From: Nitrospira sp.
GTDB taxonomy: Bacteria; Nitrospirota; Nitrospiria; Nitrospirales; Nitrospiraceae
Assembly: GCA_029881435.1 (NCBI GenBank)
Contig: JAOUMR010000018.1
Coordinates: 1 to 43,566 of the forward strand
Reading direction: 5' to 3'
Length of the DNA stretch: 43,566 nucleotides
Shown here: positions 15,870 to 25,308 of the stretch, in pieces
How positions within the stretch are numbered: the first letter of the stretch is position 1
Layout: the number at the start of each line of letters is the position of its first letter
Notes under the pieces: generated by a model
Database searches by the model: none
Seen by the model: only the letters and a program-made list of their open reading frames with translations
Told to the model about the DNA's origin: nothing
Position numbers and translations under genes: made by a program

Positions 15870-16931
15870 TTATCGGTTCAGGATAATCTGAGCGAAGACG
15901 CCGCTATGGTCTGATACTGACGGTTCAGTTGGATTGATCGGACCAGTTGCATCATTGCCTGGATTGAAGACTACCCTAGTGGTCATCACAGTATCCGTAC
16001 CCGACATGAAGAGGTAATCAATTCGTTGCGGCTTGGGTAATGCCGCGCCGGTTCGGCTGTCGATAAGCCCTTGAACGGGACTTGTTCCAATCGTGCAGTG
16101 GACATCAGCTACACCCTGCCGGCAGAGTGCTTCAGGCGCCTCGCCGAATTGGGTCCGGCGATAGCCCGCGTAGATATCTCGAAGGCCGGCTCTCGTCATG
16201 GTCTCGTACACGGCCTGCTCTGGTAGTCCCTTTGCGAGATCCAGATTGAAGTCTCCTCCGAGGACAAGATGATTCCCGGAGGACTTCCCCTCCACCTGCT
16301 GCATAAACGCCAAGAGCGCATCAACTTGCTGTTGGAGCGCCTCAGTCGCACAGGCCGAGCAGAGGTGCGTATTGTAGATATGGAAATTCCCATATCCCGG
16401 AATAGTCAATTGAGCCACCTGCACATTGCGGGTGATCTTGACTGTGACTCCCTCAAAAACCTCCTCCGACTCGATCGGTAAGAACGCGGAAAAGTGGCGC
16501 GTGATGTTGCAACGACTCAGCATCGCATTGGCCGTGGACAAGACGAACGGGACGCCGCTTTCCCAGGCGACGCGTAGTTCGTAGGGCTCGGCACTACGCT
16601 CGTTCAGGACTCGCTGAAGGTCTCGGGCGCTATCGGCGGTTCCCAACAACTCTTGCAGTCGATCGACATCAGTCAACACCGCTTCCTGCAACATGAGCAC
16701 ATGAACATTGTTCGCCACGGCGAACTGCGCGATGTCAGTCCAGCCCTTGGCCCGAATAGCGGCCGGAGCATCGTATAGACCATTCAATGTGAGGACGTTG
16801 AGCCGCCCGGTTTCGGCAATATCAGGACAGTCAGCGGAAAGCGGTTGCGCTCGCTTCGCAGCGCAGCCGGACACAACCAATGCCAATGCCAATAAGCCCA
16901 TGCTGAGATGGCGTTGATCCATACGCATCAT
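15870..16931 (-). CDS. Endonuclease/exonuclease/phosphatase-superfamily lipoprotein
   Basis: A 353-residue lipoprotein. The N-terminus has a hydrophobic stretch ending in the lipobox VSGC (Cys23). The mature protein contains the EEP-fold landmarks in order: LNVLTLNGLYD, MLQEA (metal-binding Glu), IYNTHLCS (catalytic His), LVLGGDFNLD (Asp/Asn pair), RIDYLFMSG and VSDHSGVFAQI (terminal Asp-His). These residues form the Mg-dependent phosphodiester hydrolase centre shared by DNase I, sphingomyelinases and inositol phosphatases. As a lipid-anchored envelope protein it more likely acts on phospholipid, nucleotide or extracellular DNA than on chromosomal DNA. GGAGGG five bases before ATG supports the start. 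Confidence 0.82.
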   Translation of the reverse strand: MMRMDQRHLSMGLLALALVVSGCAAKRAQPLSADCPDIAETGRLNVLTLNGLYDAPAAIRAKGWTDIAQFAVANNVHVLMLQEAVLTDVDRLQELLGTADSARDLQRVLNERSAEPYELRVAWESGVPFVLSTANAMLSRCNITRHFSAFLPIESEEVFEGVTVKITRNVQVAQLTIPGYGNFHIYNTHLCSACATEALQQQVDALLAFMQQVEGKSSGNHLVLGGDFNLDLAKGLPEQAVYETMTRAGLRDIYAGYRRTQFGEAPEALCRQGVADVHCTIGTSPVQGLIDSRTGAALPKPQRIDYLFMSGTDTVMTTRVVFNPGNDATGPINPTEPSVSDHSGVFAQIILNR

Positions 16932-17135
16932 CTATTCCCTCCCTGTGTAGCCAATCGTTCTATCTACGTTGTGACGAGAAGCATCGCGCCACCCTCTGAT
17001 CGAGCAACTCCTGCTTTCCTCTGAGGACATGCCAAATAGTCACCATTGCGGATGTCCAATGAGGACCTTCCAAGGAGACGCGTTCCGCAATCGTCGACTC
17101 GCCCGATCAAGCCACTCCGACCGGACAGCGAGACT

Positions 17136-17621
17136 TCATCCCTCCGTTGCATGAACGCCTGGTTGATAGGCGCCATACACATAGACCGGAATGGACAAGT
17201 GGCCGAGATGTTTTTCAAGCAACGGCTTCACGTCCTTCCAGTCAAGTCCACCAACACCGGTCGCCAAACGAGGGAGCGCAAGGCTCTTAACCTTCTCCTG
17301 TTCAACAAACTTGGAGAGGGCTTTGAGACAGTGATTAACGTTCTCGATCGTGGCTTTCCCAGGCTTGGCTCCATGGCTGGGAGCTGGTTCCTGAGTAAAC
17401 AGACTCACGATTCGCACTCCACCGGCGCCCGCCCAGGCCCACAGTTCACCGGTCTTCGGAGTATAAGTCTGACAATAATGCCTGAAATCTTTATACATGG
17501 CGGGCCACTGTTGCCTCAGTGACAACGCTAGACCGTTCGTGTAACCATCGTTGGGGGCCACACCGTGCGCCACCATTGCTGCCCCTGTGTGCAAAATATC
17601 TCCTGCCACTTCTTTCAGCAT
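17136..17621 (-). CDS. Macro-domain protein, DarG/TARG1-like
   Basis: A 161-residue single macro domain that should bind ADP-ribose. It opens with KEVAGDIL and contains MVAHGVAPNDGYTNGLAL, where the Asn and Gly residues line the ribose pocket, KPGKATIENVNHCLKAL, and LALPRLATGVGGLDWKDV, which corresponds to the substrate-binding GxGGLxW loop of the TARG1/DarG branch. Members of that branch remove ADP-ribose from DNA thymidine or from glutamate. A Lys is present in the KPGKATIE helix, near where TARG1 has its catalytic Lys, but I cannot confirm equivalence. GGAGG lies just before the ATG. No DarT-like toxin gene is next to it. Confidence 0.82.
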   Translation of the reverse strand: MLKEVAGDILHTGAAMVAHGVAPNDGYTNGLALSLRQQWPAMYKDFRHYCQTYTPKTGELWAWAGAGGVRIVSLFTQEPAPSHGAKPGKATIENVNHCLKALSKFVEQEKVKSLALPRLATGVGGLDWKDVKPLLEKHLGHLSIPVYVYGAYQPGVHATEG

Positions 17622-17732
17622 AGAACCTCCATTAGGTATCCGACCGCAATAGTATGGGGCGGCACGAGATGCCCCGTCTCACACCTATCAATATCGAGTC
17701 AATCGTCCTTGCGAATCTCGTCTCCTTCCGCT

Positions 17733-18224
17733 ATGAAATGGAAAGCGCTTCGCGAACCCAGGATCTCTGTCGTGGTTCATATCAGACCGGCAACCGAGGT
17801 AGATTTTCCTGCACTCCTCCAGGTGCAACGGGAGGCCTTCGAAGCATATGCCGGCATCTACACTCTCAGCGGTTGGACAACGGAAACTCTTGAAAGTCTG
17901 AAAGAAGATGCGAGAGAGAAGCATATTTTCGTGGCCGAGGCGGAAGGAGAGATCGTCGGCTCCGTACGTTATTGGACCGTAGCCGGTGTCTGTGTCATCC
18001 GGTTGCTTTCCGTCAGTCCCACGTACCAGGGGCAAGGAGTCGGGAAGGCGCTGATTCACGAGATCGAACGAGCGACGACCGATGTCCATAAGTTTTACGC
18101 CTGCACTATGCTGCGCACGGCCAAAAACATTCAGTTCTTCATGGACCTTGGATACAAGGCCGAAACTCTTCTCCCAAACCATTATGACCACCTCGACTTG
18201 ATCTGCTTCGCCAAATATCGCTGA
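17733..18224 (+). CDS. GNAT-family N-acetyltransferase
   Basis: A GNAT-fold acetyltransferase of about 163 residues. The frame starts at 17565 but GNAT homology begins near VHIRPATEVDFPALLQVQRE, so the ATG at 17733 or the GTG near 17772 is the likely start; neither has a strong ribosome site. Motif A, which binds acetyl-CoA pyrophosphate, is clear: IRLLSVSPTYQGQGVGKALI (Q-x-x-G-x-G/A). The C-terminal segment ...KNIQFFMDLGYKAETLLP is typical of small-molecule or protein acetyltransferases. Substrate unknown. It is divergent from the macro-domain gene and converges on the SUMF1-domain gene. Confidence 0.8.
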   Translation: MKWKALREPRISVVVHIRPATEVDFPALLQVQREAFEAYAGIYTLSGWTTETLESLKEDAREKHIFVAEAEGEIVGSVRYWTVAGVCVIRLLSVSPTYQGQGVGKALIHEIERATTDVHKFYACTMLRTAKNIQFFMDLGYKAETLLPNHYDHLDLICFAKYR

Positions 18225-18277
18225 GCCACGCCTCGTGAGGCAGACGCTGTCCACTCGTCACACCGACCGATCGGCGG

Positions 18278-19057
18278 TTACGGAGTCTTCGCGCAACGGA
18301 ACCCATAGCCGAACTGCTGACCGGATGGATCGGCATTGAAACGGAAAGAGGTGCGTAGAAATTCGGGAACATAGAGCCACGACCCGCCCCGCACGACCTT
18401 CGTGTCGCCTTTTGCCGGCCCGATGGGGTTCTTTTCAGGACCTTTCTTATAAAACTGATTCCCGTACCAATCGAAGACCCATTCCCAGGCATTACCGGCC
18501 ATATCGTAGATGCCATAGGGACTTTTCCCGGCCTCGAACGACCCAACGGGAGTTAACGCCTGGTGATCATCCCAATCCTTTCTTCCAAAATTCGCATGGA
18601 GTCGAGTCGGCGCTTCATTCCCCCAGGGATAGATCCGCGCATCTGTTCCTCGCGCCGCCTTCTCCCACTCCGCTTCCGTCGGTAGGCGCTTACCGGCCCA
18701 TTTGCAGTAATTGACCGCATCCTCCCACGTCACGTTGACGACCGGGCGTCTTTGATGTTGCGGTTGATTCATAATGCTCCAGTCCGGTGGCTCCTCCATG
18801 TCCGTTACCTTCAGATACCTGGCATACTGTCCCACCGTCACCTCGTACTTATCCATGTAGAAGGCATTGAGGTAGATCCTCCGTGCGGGTTTTTCGTCAT
18901 CCGCGTGATTGCTTCCCCTCGTGAACTTCCCGGCAGACACCAACACCATCTGCTGATCCAGTGTATCGGCCTGCGATCCACTTTCTGCGGCATGTGCAAC
19001 CTCCCCCGAAGCCATGAAGAGGCACAACAGAGTCATTCTCACCAGCATGTGTCTCAT
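18278..19057 (-). CDS. Secreted SUMF1 (formylglycine-generating-enzyme-like) protein
   Basis: A 259-residue exported protein. The start at 19057 is fixed by GGGAGGGG a few bases upstream; the frame runs on to 19156 with no better site. Residues 1-24 are a signal peptide ending near AHA. The rest is a SUMF1/C-type-lectin-like fold with the standard landmarks MVLVSAGKFTRGS, AFYMDKYEVTVGQYARYL, PVVNVTWEDAVNYCKWAGKR, RLPTEAEWEKAARG, YDMAGNAWEWVFDWYG, VRGGSWLY and FGYGFRCA. The two neighbouring Cys residues of true formylglycine-generating enzymes are absent from the segment after RGGSW, so sulfatase maturation is unlikely. Most such proteins are structural or of unknown function. Confidence 0.86.
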   Translation of the reverse strand: MRHMLVRMTLLCLFMASGEVAHAAESGSQADTLDQQMVLVSAGKFTRGSNHADDEKPARRIYLNAFYMDKYEVTVGQYARYLKVTDMEEPPDWSIMNQPQHQRRPVVNVTWEDAVNYCKWAGKRLPTEAEWEKAARGTDARIYPWGNEAPTRLHANFGRKDWDDHQALTPVGSFEAGKSPYGIYDMAGNAWEWVFDWYGNQFYKKGPEKNPIGPAKGDTKVVRGGSWLYVPEFLRTSFRFNADPSGQQFGYGFRCAKTP

Positions 19058-19533
19058 GGACCCCCCTCCCAAATTATGATCACCAGGTACATCCGATCTC
19101 ACCCGTCTGAAAACATAGGAAGCCTGAACATGTCCTGCACGCTTACCTGATAACACTTACAAGATTGATGCCTGACCTTCCATGCAACGAACACTCGGAC
19201 GGCCGTAACTAATACTCCTCCCAAACACTTTCATTCCAATTGGGAGCGCGGTATCGTCGACCCCTGACTGCGCGCATGGAACGATCTGTACCTAACAACA
19301 GCACGCCTTCCCTTCTCAACTCCACTTCCTTAGCGGGTGGAAGGATGGAGCGTTTCCATGACGCCATAGCACGTTTGCACTCATCTTGAGGTCATGTAGC
19401 GTGCGACGGCATTGCGCCACCCTGGCGCAGCCTTATAGGAGCACGCGGCGCTAACGTACCTGTTCAAAATGTTGTTATGTTATCTGCGCATCATGGCGCC
19501 ATAGAAATGCTTCACCTTTCCAACCGCTCTCCC
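19058..19533. other. Intergenic region with a short perfect hairpin
   Basis: No gene is seen in these 476 bases. A perfect 7-bp stem TGCGCCA-CCC-TGGCGCA lies at 19413-19429, about 105 bases downstream of the efflux-pump stop codon (minus strand). It has no T tract in that direction, so it may be a Rho-type end or a processing site. The SUMF1 gene leader occupies the left part. Confidence 0.4.
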
Positions 19534-22500
19534 TCACTCCCATTCCGGTGCCTCCTCTTTTCCCACCTCACGCCCACCAAACACACTATAGAGTGCTGGC
19601 AGCACCACCAGCGTCAAGGCCGTCGAGGTAAAGAGCCCGCCGATCACGACAGTCGCGAGCGGCCGCTGCACCTCAGCCCCGATCCCTTGAGCCAGTACGA
19701 GCGGCAAGAGACCAAGCAATGTCGTCATCATAGTCATGACGACCGGTCGAAGACGCAGGCTGCAACCGGTCAGAATCGCCTCGTCCATCTGCTTCCCTTC
19801 GTGGCGCAACTGGTTGATATATGAAACGAGCACGATTCCGTTCGCTACCGCGAGTCCGAACAGCGCGATGAACCCGATGGAGGACGGCACGCTCAAGTAC
19901 TGCCCGCTCAGCCATAGAGAAACCACACCGCCGAGCAATGCGAAGGGGAGATTGAGGATGATCAACGTGGCATAGCGCAAAGAATGGAATGCCCAAAACA
20001 GCAGAAAGAAGACGAGTCCCAGCGTGACGGGCACCACGACCATGAGTCGTGCGTTAGCCCGTTCCATGTTCTCGAATGCTCCACCCCACACAACGCCGTA
20101 CCCCACCGGTAGATGGATCTGCGTCGCCAGCTTCTTTCTGCCTTCATCCACGACGCCGCCGATGTCCCGCCCGACGACATTGAAGCCGATGTAGATGCGG
20201 CGCTTCACCTGCTCGCGGCTGATGCGGGCCGGACCCTCGCGCATTTCGATCGTGGCGAGATCGCTCATCGGGATCAGTGCGCCGGATGCTGATTTCACCC
20301 GAATCTCCCCGATAGTGCCGATGCTGTTGCGTTGCGGTTCCGGAAACCGAAGCGTCAATTGAAACCGCCGCTCGCCCTCGTACACATGAGTCGCCACCTT
20401 GCCCCCGACGGCGGTTGCGATAATCTCCTGCACGTCGGCCACATTGATACCGTAGCGGGCGATCTTTTGCCGATCGATGTCGATGATGAGATAGGGCTGG
20501 CCGGCGATCTGTTCGACCTTGATATCCTTCACGCCCTTGATCTGCTGCATCAAAGCGGCAATCTCCTCCGCCTTGTCACGAAGCACATCGAGATCGTCCC
20601 CGAACAGCTTGATGGCACATTCGGTCTTGATGCCGGAAATCAGCTCATCGACCCGTTCCTGTATCGGCTGACTCATGAGGATGGAAATGCCGGGAATCTC
20701 CGCCAGCTTCCGGCGGATGGCATCGGTCAGTCCCGATTGAGTCTTTGCCGTCTTCCAGCTACTCCGGTCGTGTAATGACACGATCGGATCGCTCTCATAC
20801 AGTTCTTCCGGATGGTACGGAATTTCGGCCCGCCCGATCCTGCTCACCGCCATCTTCACTTCCGGAAATTCCAACATGACCTTATGGGCTTGCTTCTCCA
20901 ACTCGATGGACTCGGCGAGTGACACGCTCGGAAGCCTCACGACCTGGGGGGTCAGGGCCCCTTCTTCAAGGAGCGGAATGAATTCCCGCCCCACGAATGG
21001 AATGAGGGCGAGGCTGCACAACACGATCACCACGGAACCGGATAGAACAAGGCTTCGGTGCCGGAGCGTCCATTGCAACACCGGCAGATAGCGCCGCCTC
21101 ATCCAGAGCGTCAGGCGCGTCTCTTGTAGGTGATCTCCGCGGAGGAAGAGCGACGCGAGCACCGGTGAGAGGGTCAGCGTCACCAGAACCGAAGCAAGAA
21201 GCGCGATCACCAGCGTATAGGCCAACGGCGCAAACATCTTTCCTTCCATTCCATGCAAGGTCATGAGCGGCAGAAACACGACGCTAATGATTAGAATGCC
21301 AAAGAGGATCGGCCGACCCACTTCTTTGGTCGCCTGAAGAATAACTTCCAAGCTGCTCTTCCGCATGGTGCCGTGGTTCTGAGCGAGGAGCCGATAGACA
21401 TTTTCCACCACGACCACCGACCCGTCCGCAATCACGCCGATGGCGATGGCCAGCCCGCCCAGCGTCATCAAGTTGGCCGATAGCCCTAGCCATTCCATCA
21501 CGATAAAGGTCATGAGCGGAATGACGATCAACGCGACAGTCACGACGAGGGCGCTGCGCACATGGCCCAGGAAGAAGAAGAAGACGAAGACCACCAGGAC
21601 AATTCCTGCGATCAACGCGTTGCGTACGGTCTGAATGGCGGCATTCACCAGCTCGGTCCGATCATAGAAAGGGATGAGCCTTGTGCCAGCCGGGAGGATA
21701 TTGCTCTGCTGCAGATCATCCACCTTAGCCTTAACGGCTTCGACCACTTGACGGGCATTGCCTCCTCGAAGCATGAGCACCGTGCCTATCACCACCTCCC
21801 GCTCTCCATTAAGAACCACCGCCCCATGGCGTACGGCGTGGCCGATGCGGACTTCGGCGACATCCCGCACGAACACCGGCGTGCCGCCGACCTCCTTCAC
21901 GATGATGGACTCGATATCGCCCACGGTCTTGATCAACCCAAGGCCTCGAACGATCGAGCGGTCGGCATGCCGTTCTAACACGTTGCCCCCGACGTTGGCG
22001 TTGTTCTTCACCACCGCCTCGTAGATCTGGTGAAGCGTCAGATCGAACTTGCGCAGCCTGGCCGGATCGACCAGGACTTGGTACTGCTTCACGAACCCGC
22101 CCATGCCGTTCACATCGATCACTCCCGGCACGCTTTTGAGCAGAGGGCGCAGGACCCACTCCTGCATCGTACGTTGATCCGTCAAGGCCCTTTCGACCAC
22201 TGCTGGATCGGTCGCCCCGGCCTCCGGCCCTTCCATATAATATTGATAGACTTCGCCCAGCCCCGTGGTGACGGGGGCCATCACCGGGTCGAGCCCCTCC
22301 GGTAACCGCTCTCTTGCCGCCATGATCCGTTCGAGGACCAACTGGCGGGCGAAGTAGATGTCCACGTCGTCCCGGAACACGACGGTGATCTGGGACAGGG
22401 CAAATTTCGACAGGGATCGGATTTCCTCCATGCCCGGCAGACCCGTTAAGTAGAGTTCGAGGGGATAGGTAATGAAGCGCTCCACTTCGATCGGGGACAG

Positions 22501-22665
22501 CCCCGATGCCTCGGTCAACACCTGCACCTGGATGTTTGTCACGTCTGGGTAGGCGTCAATCGGGATCGATTGGAAGGCAAAGATCCCGACGACAGACAAC
22601 AGACAGGTCAGGACCAGGACCAGTATTCGCTGCCGCAGTGAAAATTCCAGAAGCGAGGCAATCAT
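19534..22665 (-). CDS. CzcA/CusA-family heavy-metal efflux RND permease
   Basis: A 1043-residue inner-membrane RND pump, the usual size for the family. It has the first helix (RILVLVLTCLLSVVGIFAFQ), the family signature IPIDAYPDVTNIQVQV, a first periplasmic loop containing RSLSKFALSQITVVF, the helix-4 proton-relay region near residue 405 (AIGVIADGSVVVVENVYR), and the mirrored second half ending VVMTMMTTLLGLLPLVLAQG. In CzcA helix 4 carries D-F-G-x3-D-G-A-x4-E-N; here the first Asp is Ala while the second Asp and the Glu are kept, so the exported metal cannot be taken to be Zn/Co/Cd. It overlaps the adaptor gene by four bases (ATGA at 22662-22665). Confidence 0.93.
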   Translation of the reverse strand: MIASLLEFSLRQRILVLVLTCLLSVVGIFAFQSIPIDAYPDVTNIQVQVLTEASGLSPIEVERFITYPLELYLTGLPGMEEIRSLSKFALSQITVVFRDDVDIYFARQLVLERIMAARERLPEGLDPVMAPVTTGLGEVYQYYMEGPEAGATDPAVVERALTDQRTMQEWVLRPLLKSVPGVIDVNGMGGFVKQYQVLVDPARLRKFDLTLHQIYEAVVKNNANVGGNVLERHADRSIVRGLGLIKTVGDIESIIVKEVGGTPVFVRDVAEVRIGHAVRHGAVVLNGEREVVIGTVLMLRGGNARQVVEAVKAKVDDLQQSNILPAGTRLIPFYDRTELVNAAIQTVRNALIAGIVLVVFVFFFFLGHVRSALVVTVALIVIPLMTFIVMEWLGLSANLMTLGGLAIAIGVIADGSVVVVENVYRLLAQNHGTMRKSSLEVILQATKEVGRPILFGILIISVVFLPLMTLHGMEGKMFAPLAYTLVIALLASVLVTLTLSPVLASLFLRGDHLQETRLTLWMRRRYLPVLQWTLRHRSLVLSGSVVIVLCSLALIPFVGREFIPLLEEGALTPQVVRLPSVSLAESIELEKQAHKVMLEFPEVKMAVSRIGRAEIPYHPEELYESDPIVSLHDRSSWKTAKTQSGLTDAIRRKLAEIPGISILMSQPIQERVDELISGIKTECAIKLFGDDLDVLRDKAEEIAALMQQIKGVKDIKVEQIAGQPYLIIDIDRQKIARYGINVADVQEIIATAVGGKVATHVYEGERRFQLTLRFPEPQRNSIGTIGEIRVKSASGALIPMSDLATIEMREGPARISREQVKRRIYIGFNVVGRDIGGVVDEGRKKLATQIHLPVGYGVVWGGAFENMERANARLMVVVPVTLGLVFFLLFWAFHSLRYATLIILNLPFALLGGVVSLWLSGQYLSVPSSIGFIALFGLAVANGIVLVSYINQLRHEGKQMDEAILTGCSLRLRPVVMTMMTTLLGLLPLVLAQGIGAEVQRPLATVVIGGLFTSTALTLVVLPALYSVFGGREVGKEEAPEWE

Positions 22666-23900
22666 TGGGTAGGCTCAATCTTATGCCGTTCCATTTGGGA
22701 CTTAAGGGCAAAGGAGCCCTTCGTCACAACCTGCTCGCCCGCCTTGACCCCTTCCAGTACCCTGACCACATCTCCCTCTTCGTTCCCCAACTTGACCGCC
22801 CGTGCCTCGAAGGCTCCCGGCTCCCGTTGAACAAACACCATCTTGCCGACAGGCCCGTCTTGGATCGCCGCAAGCGGCAGGCTCAGTGTGTCCGGGCCGG
22901 ATGCCGCATACACACGGACGAGAGCGAACATTTCCGGTTTCAAGAGGCGATCCGGGTTCGGCACGGTCACCCGCAGGGTCATGGTGCGAGTGGCCGGATC
23001 AAGTACATCCCCTATGTAGGTGATGGTCCCGGTGAAGATCGCGTGCGGATAGGCGGCCAGAATCACGTCGACTTTCCGGTCTTTCCTGATGAATTGCACG
23101 TCCTTCTCCGGCACGTTGCCGATTACCCATACCTCGGTGAGATTCGCCACAGTAAACAGCTTCTGTTCTGTTTCGACTACTTCTCCCCTCGTGATATTGC
23201 GTGTGATGACTCGCCCATTGAACGGCGCCCGCAAAGGCACGTCGGCCTTGATCGTATGTTCCCGGTCCAGCCTGTCGATTTCTTCTCGCGGCACACCGAG
23301 CAGCTCGAGACGGTTCTTGGTCTCACGGGCTTCGGCTCTCGCCGCCTTCATGGCCGCCTCACGCCGCTGCAGTTCTGCCAGACTCACGGCCTTGTTCTCG
23401 TACAACTCCTTGGCCCGCGCGTACGATCGTTCAGCTTCCTCCAGTCTGGCCTCAGCCTTGAGGTATTCGCCCTCGGCCACTCCAAGGTCCACACTGTGGA
23501 GCATCGCCAACAGCGTACCTTTCTTCACATCCTGTCCAACATCGACATGGACCTTCACAACTCGACCACGGATCAGGGTCGTGACCTCGGCTAATTCGTT
23601 TTGGTTGGCCTGGACGGTTGCAGGAAACTGACGATGTGAAAGAATCTGCCCCTGCGTCACCGGCACCAGTTCCAGCTCAATCCGGGATAACTCTTCCGGT
23701 GTCAGGCGCAACCACCCCGGTCGTGTGGAGGATGAGTCCTGTTTGACTGTGGAGGTATCCGCCGGTTTGTTCTCGCAGGCAACGCCCACCGCTACGATCA
23801 CACACGCCACGAGACCACGCATAATCTGAGACAGGAGTCTGGTTGTGTTCTGATTCAGGCGACCGCCACCCATCAATCGATCCCAACTCTTTAGCATCAT
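22662..23900 (-). CDS. RND efflux periplasmic adaptor (CzcB/CusB-like)
   Basis: A 412-residue membrane-fusion protein that links the RND pump to an outer-membrane channel. A hydrophobic N-terminal segment ends at Cys42 (VGVAC), a somewhat non-canonical lipobox, so the protein is probably an inner-membrane lipoprotein. The first lipoyl half is VTTLIRGRVVKVHVDVGQDV, followed by a helical hairpin (EGEYLKAEARLEEAERSYAR and onward), the second lipoyl half (PLRAPFNGRVITRNITRGEV), and the beta-barrel (VWVIGNVPEKDVQFIRKDRK). No N-terminal His-rich metal-binding extension is seen. The start may be either ATG at 23900/23897; no close ribosome site is visible. It is the first gene of the operon; no outer-membrane factor gene is present nearby. 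Confidence 0.9.
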   Translation of the reverse strand: MMLKSWDRLMGGGRLNQNTTRLLSQIMRGLVACVIVAVGVACENKPADTSTVKQDSSSTRPGWLRLTPEELSRIELELVPVTQGQILSHRQFPATVQANQNELAEVTTLIRGRVVKVHVDVGQDVKKGTLLAMLHSVDLGVAEGEYLKAEARLEEAERSYARAKELYENKAVSLAELQRREAAMKAARAEARETKNRLELLGVPREEIDRLDREHTIKADVPLRAPFNGRVITRNITRGEVVETEQKLFTVANLTEVWVIGNVPEKDVQFIRKDRKVDVILAAYPHAIFTGTITYIGDVLDPATRTMTLRVTVPNPDRLLKPEMFALVRVYAASGPDTLSLPLAAIQDGPVGKMVFVQREPGAFEARAVKLGNEEGDVVRVLEGVKAGEQVVTKGSFALKSQMERHKIEPTQ

Positions 23901-24115
23901 GCTGTAAGCTCAGTGCTCCCCTGCACTCCTGTTAACCTTCTCGCACGGGGCATGCCTCTCAAATACATTGTGTTTTAGCACAAATCCGAGTATTCGTTGC
24001 CTATTGCTACTCTGTGTATTTGATGCCGTGACGAAATGCAACAGTCCTTTGCTTGGACCTCTTACCACGATTGATCGATGATATGAGATAGTGATTTCGA
24101 AAGGGACCGTGTCGG
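23901..24115. promoter_or_regulatory. Divergent promoter region between efflux operon and quinone reductase
   Basis: This 215-bp gap must hold both promoters. It includes a small dyad TTGTG-N6-CACAA at 23968-23983, with arms only five bases long, and on the minus strand a partial -24/-12 match AGGCATGCCCCGTGC (23943-23957). Both are suggestive only. Confidence 0.3.
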
Positions 24116-25060
24116 ATGGAGATTCAGGCCCAATTCCCCGACGAACAATCACCAGCCGGTGAGTTTACGCGCCAGGCGGACCTGTTCCGAAACCAGGTGA
24201 CAACCGACGGTAGCTCTGGCTACCCATCTGCCGCCGCCCGCTATCATCTCTACGTCTCATTAGCTTGCCCTTGGGCGCATCGCACCATCATCGTACGGCA
24301 ACTCAAGAAGCTTGAAGGTGTGATCGGGATGACCGTCGTGGATCCCATTCGTAACAAGCAAGGATGGGCCTTTCGCGAGGGACCCGGTCATTCTGTCGAC
24401 GCAATCAACGGGTTTCATTTTCTCAGTGAGGCCTACAGAGCCACAGACCCGCACTTTCGAGGTCGCGTGACTGTTCCAGTCCTCTGGGATACCGTGACCA
24501 AACGCATCGTCTCCAATTCCGACGATGACCTGATGAGAATCTTCAATGGCGCGTTCAATCGCTTTACCGAGAGTCAGATCGATTTGTATCCGGAAAGACT
24601 CCGGCCGAAGATCGACGAGCTCAATAGGTTCATCTATAAGAACGTAAACGACGGCGTCTACCGGGCTGGATTCGCCACGTCCCAAAGCGCCTACGAACGG
24701 GCGGCACGCGGCTTATTCGAAGCACTAGATCAACTCGATGCAAGACTTGCAACCCGCCGTTACCTATTCGGCCCTGAAATTGTTGAAACCGACTGGCGGC
24801 TCTTTGTCACGCTGGTTCGGTTTGACGCGGTGTACTACGGTCATTTTAAGTGCAACGTACGGCGAATCATCGACTACCCGAACCTCTTCGGGTATCTCAA
24901 AGACCTCTACCAAACCGACGGCATCGCTGATACCGTGAATTTCGACCACATCAAGCGGCACTACTACATGACGCACGACGACATCAATCCGACTCGCATC
25001 GTCCCGATCGGACCTGAGCAAAACTTGTCGGCACCGCATGGGCGAGACTATCTCGTCTAG
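24116..25060 (+). CDS. Glutathionyl-hydroquinone reductase (Xi-class GST)
   Basis: A 314-residue cytoplasmic glutathione-S-transferase of the YqjG/ECM4 type, about the family's usual length. The catalytic Cys51 lies in SLACPWAHRT. The thioredoxin-like half continues with IGMTVVDPIRNKQGWAF, then TVPVLWDT and SNSDDDLMRIFN. The all-helical C-domain contains FGPEIVETDWRLFVTLVRFD and the family-specific VYYGHFKCNVRRIIDYPNL and NPTRIVPIGP. These enzymes reduce glutathionyl-hydroquinones to free hydroquinones and glutathione. The ribosome site is AAAGGGA, about ten bases from the ATG. It is divergent from a metal efflux operon; a shared role in redox or metal stress is plausible but unproven. Confidence 0.9.
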   Translation: MEIQAQFPDEQSPAGEFTRQADLFRNQVTTDGSSGYPSAAARYHLYVSLACPWAHRTIIVRQLKKLEGVIGMTVVDPIRNKQGWAFREGPGHSVDAINGFHFLSEAYRATDPHFRGRVTVPVLWDTVTKRIVSNSDDDLMRIFNGAFNRFTESQIDLYPERLRPKIDELNRFIYKNVNDGVYRAGFATSQSAYERAARGLFEALDQLDARLATRRYLFGPEIVETDWRLFVTLVRFDAVYYGHFKCNVRRIIDYPNLFGYLKDLYQTDGIADTVNFDHIKRHYYMTHDDINPTRIVPIGPEQNLSAPHGRDYLV

Positions 25061-25308
25061 TTTCGGCTCTTCACCCCCACACATTCCTATTCGAGTTCGA
25101 GAGCAGAGTCCCCCCAAGGAGTTGTCTAACCGAATGGACAGTCCTGATGATATTTTCCCCAACGCTTCTGAGCCACTCGGTATAGAGGTGGCCGTCTACG
25201 ACTGTTTCTGCAGAGTTGAGCGACTTTCATACTGTGATGATTCGAGCACAAGAGTTGCTCCCGTCAAACAGCGAGTGCTTGTGATCTTCAAAACAGAAAG
25301 GAGCCGTT

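Noticed and set aside
18278-19057. Assignment as a true formylglycine-generating enzyme
   Set aside because: The paired active-site cysteines are absent after the RGGSW block; only the SUMF1 fold is supported.
22506-23594. Plus-strand frame of 362 codons
   Set aside because: Antisense to the well-supported RND adaptor and the start of the pump; no domain features.
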